The notes beneath the pieces are model-generated. The model worked only from the letters and a program-made list of their open reading frames with translations. It did no database searches and was not told the origin of the DNA. The position numbers and the translations under genes are program-made. Below are positions 50,486-59,543 of a stretch of DNA of 64,000 nt, in pieces (position 1 is the stretch's first letter; every line of letters begins with the position of its first letter). The DNA is taken from NCBI GenBank assembly GCA_964387985.1, contig CAYLZG010000002.1, positions 19,818 through 83,817 of the forward strand. The letters are read 5' to 3'. This stretch comes from JALOOB01 sp964387985 (GTDB lineage Bacteria; Chloroflexota; Anaerolineae; CG2-30-64-16).

Positions 50486-51238
50486 ATGGTCATTCGTCGC
50501 ATGAGTCGTTCGGAAGAGGTCGAGCGCGCGCTCCTGGACCGGATGGAGTCATTGGCTGGTCCGGATGGCCGCCTGCCTGCCGAGGCTGAGATCGCCGAAA
50601 TGTTCGGTGTGAGCCGCGGCACGGTTCGCTCCGCGGTCGGGGCACTGGCGTCACGCGGGCTGGTGGTGCGGCGGCAGGGCATGGGCACCTTCCTCAGCCG
50701 TGCAGCTCATCTGCGCAACCCCATCGATCAGGCCATCGATTTCTGCGAGGTCATCGCGCGTAACGGCCGTGAGCCAGGGCGCCGTTTCATCAGGGCCGCC
50801 ATCGAGCCGCCGAGCCCCGAGGCTGCGGCCTCGCTGGGACTGTCGGAGCAGAGCGCTCTCGTTCGTCACACCATCTTCACTGCCGACGGAAATCCGGTGA
50901 TTTACTGTGTTAACACGCTTCCGCTGGCCATCCTCAAGCCCGCGCTCGCGGAGCGGATCGTCGAAGATCCCACGATCTCCGAGCCGCTGTACGAATTTCT
51001 CGACAAGGAATGCGGGCAGTGGCTGGAGTACCATGCGTCTACGATCTGGCCGGCCCTGGCCACTGAGTGCAATATGCTCGAGCCGGTCTGCCACCCGCTC
51101 TCGCCTGTGTTGGTCATCGAGGAGACAGGCTACAACTCGTCTGCACTGCCCATCCTGCACTCTCGTGAGATATATCCCGATGCTTTCATGCGTTTTGAGA
51201 TGATCCGTCGTCGAGGTCGCTCTGTTGAGCGCGATTGA
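50486..51238 (+). CDS. GntR-family regulator with UTRA ligand domain (HutC subfamily)
   Basis: 250-aa regulator. The winged helix has LPAEAEIAEMFGVSRGTVRSAV and LVVRRQGMGTFLS (about 10-70). The rest is a UTRA domain (about 80-240) with GREPGRRFIRAAIEPP, ALVRHTIFTADGNPVIYCVNTLP and EYHASTIWPALA. It is the first gene of a plus-strand array that reaches the end of the window, so its ligand is probably the substrate of the corrinoid methyltransferases or the BMP importer. Start ATG 50486; ATG 50501 is an alternative. The end overlaps the MFS gene by 14 bases. Confidence 0.92.
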   Translation: MVIRRMSRSEEVERALLDRMESLAGPDGRLPAEAEIAEMFGVSRGTVRSAVGALASRGLVVRRQGMGTFLSRAAHLRNPIDQAIDFCEVIARNGREPGRRFIRAAIEPPSPEAAASLGLSEQSALVRHTIFTADGNPVIYCVNTLPLAILKPALAERIVEDPTISEPLYEFLDKECGQWLEYHASTIWPALATECNMLEPVCHPLSPVLVIEETGYNSSALPILHSREIYPDAFMRFEMIRRRGRSVERD

Positions 51239-52514
51239 CACGGCCGCGCAATCTTTGCCCGCCGCGCAGCGGCGCGCCGAGGCCGGTCTCCTCGCGCGTA
51301 TTCTGCCAACACGTCTGTTGGTGAATGCCCAGTTTCGCCTGGTCTATCCGTTTCTCCCCGCCATCGCGCGCGGCCTTGGCGTACCGCTTGAGACCGCCGC
51401 GCTGCTCGTTGCGTTTCGCGCTGCGTTCGGTGCGATCAGCCCCCTTTTCGGTCTCCTCGCCGACCGGATCGGGCGCAAGCCGTTGATGGTTGCAGGGGTG
51501 GCTGCCCTGGCTCTCGGCGCAGCCGTAGTGGCTGCGGGCCAGGGGTTCGGCGTCGTCTTGTTGGGCTTCGGCTTGCTCGGCATCTCGCAGTCCGCTTACG
51601 ATCCGGCCATGCAGGCCCACGTCAGTGATGCCGTGCCTCAGGAGCGGCTGGGCCGCGCTCTGGGGATCGTGGAACTTTCTTGGGCCGGATCGTGGCTCAT
51701 CGGTGTGCCGGTTTCCGGTTTCTTGATGGCGCGCTGGGGTTGGCAATCGCCCTTCGTGGTGATCGCAGGCCTCGGCCTTCTCTGCATCCTGCTGACGCTG
51801 ACCGTCCGAGAGGTGAGATCGCCGGCCGCTGTGCGGTCGCGCCCAGGCTCGGACGCGGAACTTGCAGTCACGGCGAGCCAGATCGAGCCGTCAGTCACAC
51901 CCCCAGCGGCCGGTCAGGAGCAGTCACTGGGCGCCAGGACACACGAGGCCGTGCTGCCCGGTCCCGTTCTCTTCGCACTTGCGGCCAGCTCTCTGATTCT
52001 CTTTGCCAATGAGTCGCTCTTCATCGTGTATGGCGCGCTGATGGAGCAGCGCTTCGGCCTGCCGTTGGGCGCGCTCGGTGTTGCCTCGATCGTGGTCAGC
52101 CTGGCAGAGTTGGTCGGGGCAGGCGCGGTCGTCGCGCTGGCCGACCGGTTGGGTAAACGCCGGTCGCTGATCGTTGGCCTGCTTTTCAACGCGGCGTGTT
52201 TTGCCCTGCTGCCTTTCACCGGCGCAGTCCTTCCCGTTGCCCTGACCGGGCTTGCGGTCGTCGCGCTGACGTCCGAGTTTTCGATCGTCACTTCGATACC
52301 CTTGCTCTCCGGCCTGGCCGATCGCTCGCGAGGACTCGTGATGGCCTTGCGGACGGCCCTCATGTGGGGCATGGTCATTGTGGCTTCGTTCATCGCACCC
52401 CGGCTGTGGGATGCGTTTGGCTTGCCGGCCGTCGCTGCAACCTCGGCGGCCTCTGCTCTCCTGGCAGCGCTGCTCGTGTGGCGCGGCATCCGGTCTGACA
52501 CCCTTTCACCCTGA
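51225..52514 (+). CDS. Major facilitator superfamily transporter
   Basis: 429-aa carrier with 12 hydrophobic segments and the MFS motif GLLADRIGRKPLM between helices 2 and 3. Between helices 6 and 7 is a roughly 50-residue Ser/Pro/Glu-rich loop. A TTG start at 51225 overlaps the gntR end. It belongs to the operon with the MtmB-like genes, so it may import their substrate or export a demethylated product. Confidence 0.88.
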   Translation: MSAIDTAAQSLPAAQRRAEAGLLARILPTRLLVNAQFRLVYPFLPAIARGLGVPLETAALLVAFRAAFGAISPLFGLLADRIGRKPLMVAGVAALALGAAVVAAGQGFGVVLLGFGLLGISQSAYDPAMQAHVSDAVPQERLGRALGIVELSWAGSWLIGVPVSGFLMARWGWQSPFVVIAGLGLLCILLTLTVREVRSPAAVRSRPGSDAELAVTASQIEPSVTPPAAGQEQSLGARTHEAVLPGPVLFALAASSLILFANESLFIVYGALMEQRFGLPLGALGVASIVVSLAELVGAGAVVALADRLGKRRSLIVGLLFNAACFALLPFTGAVLPVALTGLAVVALTSEFSIVTSIPLLSGLADRSRGLVMALRTALMWGMVIVASFIAPRLWDAFGLPAVAATSAASALLAALLVWRGIRSDTLSP

Positions 52515-52549
52515 TTCGTAACACGTATTACCAAAAGGAGGCGTTGTAC

Positions 52550-53920
52550 ATGCGTAGCAACTGGTTACCCGAGATCGTCAAGCGGGCGCAATCCGGGCCT
52601 TACATGAAGGAATCGGACTTCGATTTGAAGATGACCCGTCGCATCAAGGAGCTGGTGCGGGAGAAGGGCATCAAGTATGATGCCAGCAACCTGTGTCCGG
52701 CGGACGACGACATGGCCGACCGCATCTGGGAGGCGGGCCTGCAGCTTTTCGTGGAGATGGGTGCGTACTGCCAATCGACCGAGCGCTGCATCCGCTTCAC
52801 GCGCGACGAAGTGCTGGAGATCCTGGGTCAGGAACCGGGCGCAGTGACTCTTGGCACGGGCAAAGATGCGGTCGTGATGCGGCATCGCGGGGTCGAAGAC
52901 CCGCAACGCGCGATCATGCACTCCGGTCCCACCGGTCTGCCCAGCAGCGAGAAGTACCATCCGTTGATTCTGCTCTCCTGCGCGCAGGAGCCGCTGGTTG
53001 ACTGCCTCGGCGCAGGCTCCGTTTCGACCTACTTCGGCGAGAAGATCCTGCCGGGTACGCCGCTGGAGATCCTGGGCGCGCGCAGGGACGCCTCTGTGGC
53101 GCGTGAGGCGGTCCGCATGGCCGGACGTCCCGGCATGCATATCAATGACGTCGCTGTTCCGCTTACATGTGCAGGCAAGATGGCCGCGTGCGATCCCCAG
53201 GCCGGACTGCGTCCGTCGGATGCTTTCCTGGTCTCTCAGATGGTCGAGCTGAAGACGGATTTCGACCAGCTCTCGCGCGTCGCCTACCTGGATAACATCG
53301 GCATGGTGAACGTGGACCTGATGACCCCGCTGATCGGCGGCGTGGGCGGCGCGGCTCCGGGTACCGCGGTGGTCTCCGTGGCCGATCACCTGCTCGGCGT
53401 GGTGTTGTATGACTCTGATTACCACATGTTTTCGCTCACGCATCTTCACTACGTGAACAACACCGATCCTCTGGGGCTCTGGGTCGAATCGATGGTTGGC
53501 CAGGCGTTGGCGCGCAATAGCAAGATCGTGACACTCAACGATATCTATGTTGTCTCCGGTCCCGGCACGAAAGAACTGTTCTATGAGTGCGCAGCCGGCG
53601 CAGTTGTCACTACGGTCTGCGGCTTCAACATGCAGGGTGCAGGCACCACGGGCGGCTTCTTCCCCGATCGCGTGACCGGGCTCGAGGCGCGTTTCATCGC
53701 GGAGGTTTCCGCCGCCTCGCTGGGACTGACCCGCCAGGACGCGGCCCAACTGGTGCAGGAGATTCTGCCGCGCTACCAGGCCACCATTACGAACCCGAAC
53801 CGCGGCCGGCCGTTCAACGAGGTCTACAACGTTGAGACTGTGCAGCCCACTGCTGAGTGGCTTGACATGTACTATGCGGTGAAGGAAGACCTGCGCCGCG
53901 TGGGCTTGAAGCTGGCATAG
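52550..53920 (+). CDS. MtmB-family corrinoid methyltransferase without pyrrolysine (copy 1)
   Basis: 456-aa homologue of archaeal monomethylamine methyltransferase MtmB (458 aa). Conserved blocks that I recall from M. barkeri MtmB are seen: LFVEMGAYCQSTERCIRFTRDEV, LGTGKDAVVMRHRGV, GGPTG-like HSGPTGLPSSE, AGRPGMHINDV, SQMVELKTDFDQLS, VSGPGTKELFYECAAGAV, GLEARFIAEVSAASLG and FNEVYNVETVQPTAEWL. At the place aligned with Pyl202, residue 222 is Pro (CCG); there is no in-frame TAG anywhere. So it should transfer a methyl group from an unknown donor to the corrinoid protein by different chemistry. AAGGAGG precedes ATG 52550. The corrinoid protein gene follows after 31 bases. Confidence 0.85.
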   Translation: MRSNWLPEIVKRAQSGPYMKESDFDLKMTRRIKELVREKGIKYDASNLCPADDDMADRIWEAGLQLFVEMGAYCQSTERCIRFTRDEVLEILGQEPGAVTLGTGKDAVVMRHRGVEDPQRAIMHSGPTGLPSSEKYHPLILLSCAQEPLVDCLGAGSVSTYFGEKILPGTPLEILGARRDASVAREAVRMAGRPGMHINDVAVPLTCAGKMAACDPQAGLRPSDAFLVSQMVELKTDFDQLSRVAYLDNIGMVNVDLMTPLIGGVGGAAPGTAVVSVADHLLGVVLYDSDYHMFSLTHLHYVNNTDPLGLWVESMVGQALARNSKIVTLNDIYVVSGPGTKELFYECAAGAVVTTVCGFNMQGAGTTGGFFPDRVTGLEARFIAEVSAASLGLTRQDAAQLVQEILPRYQATITNPNRGRPFNEVYNVETVQPTAEWLDMYYAVKEDLRRVGLKLA

Positions 53921-53951
53921 CCCGCTGCCATCATCTCTAGGAGCACAAACT

Positions 53952-54611
53952 ATGAGCATTTCTGAGGAAATCAAGACTCGGCTGTCGGATGCGTTGATCG
54001 ATGGCGATGCGGACCTTGCCGAGGAAACAACTCTGGAGGCCCTGGAAGCGGGTTCGGATCCCGTTGCATTGATCAACGACGTCATGATCCCCGCATTGAC
54101 CGTGGTGGGCGACCAGTTCCAGGCAGGCGAAGTATTCCTGCCCGAGCTCATGCTGGCAGGAGACGCCGCGCAGCGGGTGTCCAAGCATGTCGAGGCCGCG
54201 ATCGCGGCACAGGGCAGGACGACCGAGTCAAAGGGCACGGTCGTGATCGGCACCGTAATGGGCGACATCCACGATATCGGAAAGAATATCGTGGTGACCA
54301 TGCTTAAGGCGCACGGTTTCAAGGTGATCGACCTTGGCCGCAATGTGACACCGAGCACCTTCCTGACCGCGGGGCAGGAGAACGCCGCCCACGTCATCGC
54401 CATGTCATCCCTGATGACGACAACCCGGCCCATGATCGAGAACACCATCAATCTCCTCAGCGAGGTTGGCGCGCGCGACCAGTTCAAGGTGATCGTGGGT
54501 GGTGGCTGCGTGACCGAAGAGTGGGCTTCGGCGCTCGGCTCAGACGGCTATTCCCCCGACGCAGTGGGTGCGGTCGAGTTGTGCAAGAAGTTTTCGGCGC
54601 GGCCCTCTTGA
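53952..54611 (+). CDS. Corrinoid protein, MtmC/MtbC/MttC family (copy 1)
   Basis: 219-aa cobalamin carrier. N-terminal helical cap (about 1-90) with ALIDGDADLAEETTLEALEAG, then the B12-binding domain with the DxHxxG motif GDIHDIGKNIV (D105, axial ligand H107, G110), LGRNVTPSTFLTA and VIVGGGCVTEEWA. It accepts a methyl group on cobalt from an MtmB-like partner and passes it to a further methyltransferase, which is not in the window. Confidence 0.93.
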   Translation: MSISEEIKTRLSDALIDGDADLAEETTLEALEAGSDPVALINDVMIPALTVVGDQFQAGEVFLPELMLAGDAAQRVSKHVEAAIAAQGRTTESKGTVVIGTVMGDIHDIGKNIVVTMLKAHGFKVIDLGRNVTPSTFLTAGQENAAHVIAMSSLMTTTRPMIENTINLLSEVGARDQFKVIVGGGCVTEEWASALGSDGYSPDAVGAVELCKKFSARPS

Positions 54612-54683
54612 CAATGTGCATGTGGCCGCATATAGTGGAGCGCAACTCCCTTTCTGCGGCCCTCTCTTCCTGGTAGGTGACCT

Positions 54684-55367
54684 ATGGATCAATTAAGTTG
54701 GAAGTCATCGGAAATGCAGGCTCGTCTCCGAAGCGCGATCGAGGGATTGGATGAGGCTGATGCGGTGGCGCTCGCTCACGAGGCGCTGGCGGCTGGTCTT
54801 TCGCCCCTGGACTTCTTTCGCGCCGTCATCGAGCCAGTGCTGACCGCGATCGGCGATGCTTTTTCCCGGCTTGAGGTGTTCTTGCCGGACCTGATGCGCG
54901 CGGGCGTCATCGTCAAGGCCATCCAGGCTGAGGCGCTCGAACCTGCGATCCGGCAATCGGGCGGCGCCAGCACTTCGGAAGGCACGGTGGTGATCGGAAC
55001 GGCTCAGGGCGATATCCACGACATCGGCAAAAACATGGTGGCCCTGATGTTGCAGGTCAATGGCTTCCGGGTGACCGACCTGGGAACCAACGTGTCGACC
55101 CAGGCGATCATCGATGCAGCCCGGCGCGAAGACGCCGACATCATTGCGATGTCTTCGCTGCTCACAACCTCACTTCCCTTTATCAGGGACGTGCTTGCGC
55201 GTCTGGATGCGGCCGGTGAACGCAAGCGGTTCATGATCGTGGCAGGAGGTGCGCCGGTGACCGTCGAGTGGTCGCAGGCGGCCGGGCTTGACGGTTTTGC
55301 GGAGGACGCCATCGAGGCCGTAGCGATGTGTAAGGGCCTCATGGCTGGCCGCAAGGGGGTAGCATGA
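54684..55367 (+). CDS. Corrinoid protein, MtmC/MtbC/MttC family (copy 2)
   Basis: 227-aa paralogue of the upstream corrinoid protein. The cap has GLDEADAVALAHEALAAGLS; the B12 motif is GDIHDIGKNMVALML (D110, H112, G115), then LGTNVSTQAIIDAARRE and IVAGGAPVTVEWSQAAGLDG. Its stop overlaps the start of the second MtmB-like gene (55364-55367), so this copy is likely the partner of copy 2 of the methyltransferase, while copy 1 pairs with copy 1. The 72-bp gap before it shows no extra signal. Confidence 0.92.
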   Translation: MDQLSWKSSEMQARLRSAIEGLDEADAVALAHEALAAGLSPLDFFRAVIEPVLTAIGDAFSRLEVFLPDLMRAGVIVKAIQAEALEPAIRQSGGASTSEGTVVIGTAQGDIHDIGKNMVALMLQVNGFRVTDLGTNVSTQAIIDAARREDADIIAMSSLLTTSLPFIRDVLARLDAAGERKRFMIVAGGAPVTVEWSQAAGLDGFAEDAIEAVAMCKGLMAGRKGVA

Positions 55368-56746
55368 GGAATACCACCCGTCTTCTGGACGTGCTCGACC
55401 GTGCCGAAACCGGCCCGATCGTGGAAGAGCTCCAGTGGGACATGCAGATCGTGCCACAGGCCGTGATGGGTCTGCTGGCGCAACACCGGATCAAGATGCC
55501 TCCCGTGGCCGAGGCTGTGGTCACCACGGATGATGCCCTCGCAGACCGGCTCTTTGAAGCAGGTTTCAGTCTTGCCGAGCAGCTCGGCGCATACTGCGTC
55601 AGCACCAGCCGCCGGATTCAGTTCACCCGTGAGGAGATTCGTGCAGCGTTGGAGGTTGCACCGGTCGAAGTGACCATCGGCGAAGGCAATGACCGCGCCA
55701 CCGAGCGCAAGCGTAAGGTGGAAGACCGCTTGCCGCCCTTCATCAAAGGTGGTGGCGTCGGCACGCCTCTTCCGGAGGATCTCTACCTGCCTGTCACGCA
55801 ATCCTACGCGCAGGAGCCGCTGGTCGATGCGGTCATCAACTGCACGTTGGGTCATGTGTACGGCCGCGAGCTGCGCAGCCGGACGCCTTGGGAAGTCCTG
55901 GCTGCATGGCACGAGGTCGAATTGTCCAAGGCCGCCTGCAAGCGCGCGGGCCGCCCGGGCCTGGCGCTGGGCTGCGTGGAGAACGCTGTATCCGAGATAG
56001 GCGAGCTGTCCGGCACCTCACACGGCGGGTTCAGTACGCAGGACTGGCACCATATCGCCATGATCTCCGAGTTTAAGACCGACTACATGGCGCTCAGCAA
56101 GCTGGCACACCTTGTGCGCACCGGTAGCGTGATCCACGCTTTCTACAACACCATCTACGGCGGCTCGTGCGGCGGACGGGATGGCATGGCGCTGGCCATC
56201 GTGTCGGGGTGCATCCTCCTCCAGATGCTGTACATGACCAACACCCATTCGGTGTCGCCAGCGCATCCCTTCTACGATAACGACACGACGCCCGAGATCC
56301 TCCAGGCCATCAGCCTGGCGCAGCAAGCGCTGGCGCGCAACTCCCGCCTGATGACCGATGTCGTGATCACGCCGGTGGGCGGCCCCGGCACGAAGACCCT
56401 GCTCTATGAGTGTGCCGCGATGGCGATCATGGCCGCGGCCTCGGGCGCAACCGGCCTCATAGGCCCTCGCTCCGCCGCAGGCGTCAATATCGCGCACGTT
56501 TCCGGCCTGGAAGCGCGCTTCACCGCCGAGGTGGCGCGTGCGGCCTCCGGCATGCCTCGCGCCGACGCCGATGCCATCGTCCGCCGCCTGGTGGATCTGT
56601 ACAAGCCTGACCTGGACAAGAGGCCCAAGGGCCTGCCGTTCCAGGAGGTGTACGATGTAGTGACGGTCAAGCCGCGTCCCGCATGGCTTGAGATGTACGA
56701 ACAGGTAAAGGGCGAGCTCCGGCAGATGGGACTGCCGCTCGCCTGA
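55364..56746 (+). CDS. MtmB-family corrinoid methyltransferase without pyrrolysine (copy 2)
   Basis: 460-aa paralogue. It has LGAYCVSTSRRIQFTREEIR, IGEGNDRATERKRKVEDR, QSYAQEPLVDAVIN, CKRAGRPGLALGCVEN, ISEFKTDYMALSKLAHL, IYGGSCGGRDGMAL, VGGPGTKTLLYECAAMAI, GLEARFTAEVARAASG and FQEVYDVVTVKPRPAWLEMY. The site aligned with pyrrolysine is Thr225 (ACG) and no amber codon occurs. It shares roughly the same motif set as copy 1 but is clearly diverged, so the two probably act on different methylated donors or different positions of one donor. Confidence 0.85.
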   Translation: MRNTTRLLDVLDRAETGPIVEELQWDMQIVPQAVMGLLAQHRIKMPPVAEAVVTTDDALADRLFEAGFSLAEQLGAYCVSTSRRIQFTREEIRAALEVAPVEVTIGEGNDRATERKRKVEDRLPPFIKGGGVGTPLPEDLYLPVTQSYAQEPLVDAVINCTLGHVYGRELRSRTPWEVLAAWHEVELSKAACKRAGRPGLALGCVENAVSEIGELSGTSHGGFSTQDWHHIAMISEFKTDYMALSKLAHLVRTGSVIHAFYNTIYGGSCGGRDGMALAIVSGCILLQMLYMTNTHSVSPAHPFYDNDTTPEILQAISLAQQALARNSRLMTDVVITPVGGPGTKTLLYECAAMAIMAAASGATGLIGPRSAAGVNIAHVSGLEARFTAEVARAASGMPRADADAIVRRLVDLYKPDLDKRPKGLPFQEVYDVVTVKPRPAWLEMYEQVKGELRQMGLPLA

Positions 56747-56778
56747 GATGCACCTCTATACACAGATAGGAGGAGAGA

Positions 56779-57828
56779 ATGTTCAATCGAGTGATGGTCG
56801 TGCTCATGGTCGCCGTGCTGATGCTGGCGGCCTGTGCACCGGCAGCCGCCCCAACGCAGGCGCCTGCCCCAGCCGCGGCCGAACCAACGAAGGCCCCTGA
56901 AGCAGCTGCTCCGGCGGAGGGCAAGGGCAGCCTGGCAGTGCTTCTGACGGGCCCCTGGGATGACAACTCCTGGAACGAGGCGGGATATACCGCCGCACAG
57001 GAACTCGGCAAGCAGGGCGTCAAGATCGCTTACTCCGAGAACGTGGCCGACGCAGATGCGCCGCGCGTCCTTCGCGAGTACGCCGACCAGGGCTACCAGA
57101 TGATCGTCGCCCATTCCTTCAGCTTCCGTGACGCAGCATTCCAGGTGGCCACGGAGTACCCGAAGGCCAACTTCGCGTGGGGTGGCGGCAACAACGAGAC
57201 GGCCAAGAACGTTGCCGACTATGCCCAGCCATTCTACCAGGCAGCCTACCCTCTGGGGGTGATCGCTGGCCACATGAGCAAGACCGGCAAGCTGGGTGCG
57301 ATCTACGGATTCGACATCCCAGTGTGCCACTCCATGGGCGAGGCGCTTTTGGCTGGTGCGAAGACCGTCAACCCGGACGCGCAGCTGATCATGACCGCAG
57401 TCGGTGACTGGGTCGACGTGGCCAAGGCCAAGGAAGCTGCGCTGGCCCAGGCCGACGCAGGCGTCGACTTCTGGGTCGAATGCGGTGAGGGTCCGGCGCT
57501 GGGCACCATCGAGGCCGCCAAAGAGCGCGGCGGTTATGTGACCGGCTATGTCGGTGACATGACCGAAAACGGTCCCGACGTCGTTCTGACAAACATCATG
57601 TGGGACCTGGTGCCCATGTTCACCAAGATGCTCGAACAGACCCTTGACGGTTCGTTCGACAACCCGTGGTATGACTATGGTGTTCCCCAGGGCGCGCTGA
57701 AGCTCAAGTACAACGATGCCCTGAAGAGCAAGATTCCTGCCGAAGCGCTGGCCGCGGCGGACAAGGTCTTCGCCGAGATCCAGTCGGGCAGTTTCGAGGT
57801 GCCGTTCGTAGCCGAAGCGGCGAAGTAG
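56779..57828 (+). CDS. BMP-family ABC transporter substrate-binding lipoprotein
   Basis: 349-aa basic membrane protein (PnrA/Med) family lipoprotein. Signal peptide with lipobox LAAC (C19), Ala/Pro/Thr-rich tether to about residue 50, then the BMP domain: LTGPWDDNSWNEAGYTAAQELG, QGYQMIVAHSFSFRDAAFQVA, GHMSKTGKLGAIYGFDIPVC and VDFWVECGEGPALGTIEAA. Characterised BMP proteins bind purine nucleosides or related ring compounds. The first transporter gene of a complete binding protein-ATPase-permease-permease set, set off from the rest by two hairpins. AGGAGG precedes the ATG. Confidence 0.92.
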   Translation: MFNRVMVVLMVAVLMLAACAPAAAPTQAPAPAAAEPTKAPEAAAPAEGKGSLAVLLTGPWDDNSWNEAGYTAAQELGKQGVKIAYSENVADADAPRVLREYADQGYQMIVAHSFSFRDAAFQVATEYPKANFAWGGGNNETAKNVADYAQPFYQAAYPLGVIAGHMSKTGKLGAIYGFDIPVCHSMGEALLAGAKTVNPDAQLIMTAVGDWVDVAKAKEAALAQADAGVDFWVECGEGPALGTIEAAKERGGYVTGYVGDMTENGPDVVLTNIMWDLVPMFTKMLEQTLDGSFDNPWYDYGVPQGALKLKYNDALKSKIPAEALAAADKVFAEIQSGSFEVPFVAEAAK

Positions 57829-57850
57829 GGCAACAGCACAAGCCTGCCTT

Positions 57851-57923
57851 GTGCTCAGCCGTGCCAGCCACTGAGGTCGGGTGAGCACAGGAAGATCGGC
57901 CAGGAAGCTGGCTGATCTTCCTG
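57851..57923. other. Two consecutive stem-loops after the BMP gene
   Basis: GTGCTCA (57851-57857) pairs with TGAGCAC (57882-57888). Directly after it the arms 57888-57903 and 57908-57923 form a 16-bp stem (one G-T) with a GAAG tetraloop. They fill most of the 164-bp gap before the ATPase gene. No T-run follows, so they probably raise expression of the binding protein over the membrane components. Confidence 0.75.
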
Positions 57924-57992
57924 CCTTCACCTGGCTATCTCCGAGATTCTCGTGGCATCCGTGGCCAGGCACGGTGGAGGAGGCGTTCAGCC

Positions 57993-59543
57993 TTGACCGC
58001 AACCCCTGAACCCATCGTCAGCATGCGGGGCATCGTCAAGCGTTTTCCGGGCGTGACGGCCAACGCGGGGGTCGACTTCGATCTGCAGCGCGGCGAGGTT
58101 CACGCCCTTCTGGGCGAGAACGGCGCCGGCAAGTCCACCCTGATGAATGTCCTCTTCGGCTTGCACGAGGCCGATGAGGGCGAGATCTGGTTGAAGGGCC
58201 AGCGTGTGGCCTTCCGGAGTGCCGCTGATGCCATCAGGCACGGGTTGGGCATGGTCCACCAGCACTTCATGCTCGTCAAACCCTTCACCGTTGCAGAGAA
58301 TATCGTGCTCGGCCAACCTTCCGGACGGCCACCTCTGCTGGAAGATCGCCGGGCGGTAGAGAAACGCCTGACCGCACTATCGCAGCAGTATGGGCTGGCC
58401 ATCGATCCCTCTGCCGAGGTCTGGACTCTCTCGGTCGGCGAGCAGCAGCGCGTCGAGATCCTCAAAGCCCTTTACCGGGGTGCAGATGTCCTCATCCTCG
58501 ATGAGCCGACTGCCGTTCTCACGCCGCAAGAGTGGACGGGACTTCTCGAAATCATCAGACGGCTGGTCGGAGAGGGAAAATCGATCGTCTTCATCTCGCA
58601 CAAGCTTGGGGAGGTGTTGGCTGCTTCGGACCGCGTCACTGTTATGCGGGATGGTAAGGTGGTCGGCACGGTTGCCACGCGGGAGACGGATAAGCAGGCC
58701 CTGGCGTGCTTGATGGTCGGCCGCGAGGTTGTGCTGGTCGTTCCGAAAGGAGCCAGCCAGCCCGGTGAGACATTGTTGAGCCTCAGGGATGTCAGCGCTG
58801 AGAGCGATCGGGGACTCCCGGCGCTCCGCAACGTCAGCCTGGATGTACGTGCAGGCGAGATCGTCGGGATTGCTGGCGTTGCGGGCAACGGCCAGACCGA
58901 GCTCGAAGAGGTCATCGCTGGCTTGCGACCCGCAACCGGCGGCGAGATGTCCATCTGCAGCCATGCGCTCGCGCTGGGAGGAAAGGGCGAGTTCTGCGGT
59001 GTTGGCCTCGCGCATATCCCATCCGATCGCTACGGGATGGGTCTGCTGCGGGACTTCTCCGTTGCTGAGAACCTCGTGCTGCAAAGGGTGGGCGACCAAC
59101 CGTTCACGCATCGGGGCTGGCTCAATCGCGAGGCAATACGTGACAGTGCGCGCCACCTCGTCGCCGATTTCGACGTGCGCGTACCCTCCGTGGAGACCTA
59201 CGCCGGAAACCTCTCGGGTGGCAACGCACAGAAGATGGTCCTGGCGCGGGAGTTGTCTCGTGAACCCAGGGTGCTGTTGGCCGCGCAGCCGACGCGCGGG
59301 CTCGATGTCAGCGCGATCGAGTTCGTACACCGCAAGCTCGTCGAACAGCGGGATTCAGGCGTCGCGATTTTGCTCGTTTCGACCGAGTTGGACGAGATCC
59401 TGGCGCTCAGTGACCGCATTGCCGTCATGTACGAGGGTCGGATCATGGGCGTTGTCGATGCACGCGAGGTCGACGTCAATGAGATCGGCTTGATGATGGC
59501 CGGCCAGAGCAGGTCAGTTGGCGCCGGAGTGGAGGCATCGTGA
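57993..59543 (+). CDS. BMP-type ABC transporter ATPase (NupA/YufO-like)
   Basis: 516-aa tandem ATPase. First half: Walker A GENGAGKSTLMNVLFG, HQHFMLVKPFTVAENIVLG, signature LSVGEQQRVEILKAL, Walker B ILDEPTAVLTPQE (the T-A-V-L-T-P-Q-E stretch is typical of nucleoside importers). Second half: GVAGNGQTELEEVIAG, IPSDRYGMGLLRDFSVAENLVL, signature LSGGNAQKMVLARELS and AAQPTRGLDVSA. TTG start at 57993 with GGAGGAGG upstream. The stop overlaps the first permease start. Confidence 0.92.
   Translation: MTATPEPIVSMRGIVKRFPGVTANAGVDFDLQRGEVHALLGENGAGKSTLMNVLFGLHEADEGEIWLKGQRVAFRSAADAIRHGLGMVHQHFMLVKPFTVAENIVLGQPSGRPPLLEDRRAVEKRLTALSQQYGLAIDPSAEVWTLSVGEQQRVEILKALYRGADVLILDEPTAVLTPQEWTGLLEIIRRLVGEGKSIVFISHKLGEVLAASDRVTVMRDGKVVGTVATRETDKQALACLMVGREVVLVVPKGASQPGETLLSLRDVSAESDRGLPALRNVSLDVRAGEIVGIAGVAGNGQTELEEVIAGLRPATGGEMSICSHALALGGKGEFCGVGLAHIPSDRYGMGLLRDFSVAENLVLQRVGDQPFTHRGWLNREAIRDSARHLVADFDVRVPSVETYAGNLSGGNAQKMVLARELSREPRVLLAAQPTRGLDVSAIEFVHRKLVEQRDSGVAILLVSTELDEILALSDRIAVMYEGRIMGVVDAREVDVNEIGLMMAGQSRSVGAGVEAS

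Noticed and set aside
52565..54487. A 640-codon open frame on the minus strand opposite the first MtmB-like and corrinoid genes
   Set aside because: It mirrors the codon bias of the GC-rich genes on the other strand, has no ribosome binding site or recognisable domain, and the plus-strand genes have clear family motifs.
52550..56746. In-frame amber codon as pyrrolysine in the MtmB-like genes
   Set aside because: Looked for specifically; both frames run without any TAG, so no pyrrolysine is encoded here.
56404..58002. A 532-codon open frame on the minus strand opposite the second MtmB-like and BMP genes
   Set aside because: Shadow frame with biased composition; the plus-strand BMP lipoprotein with signal peptide and lipobox is clearly the real gene.
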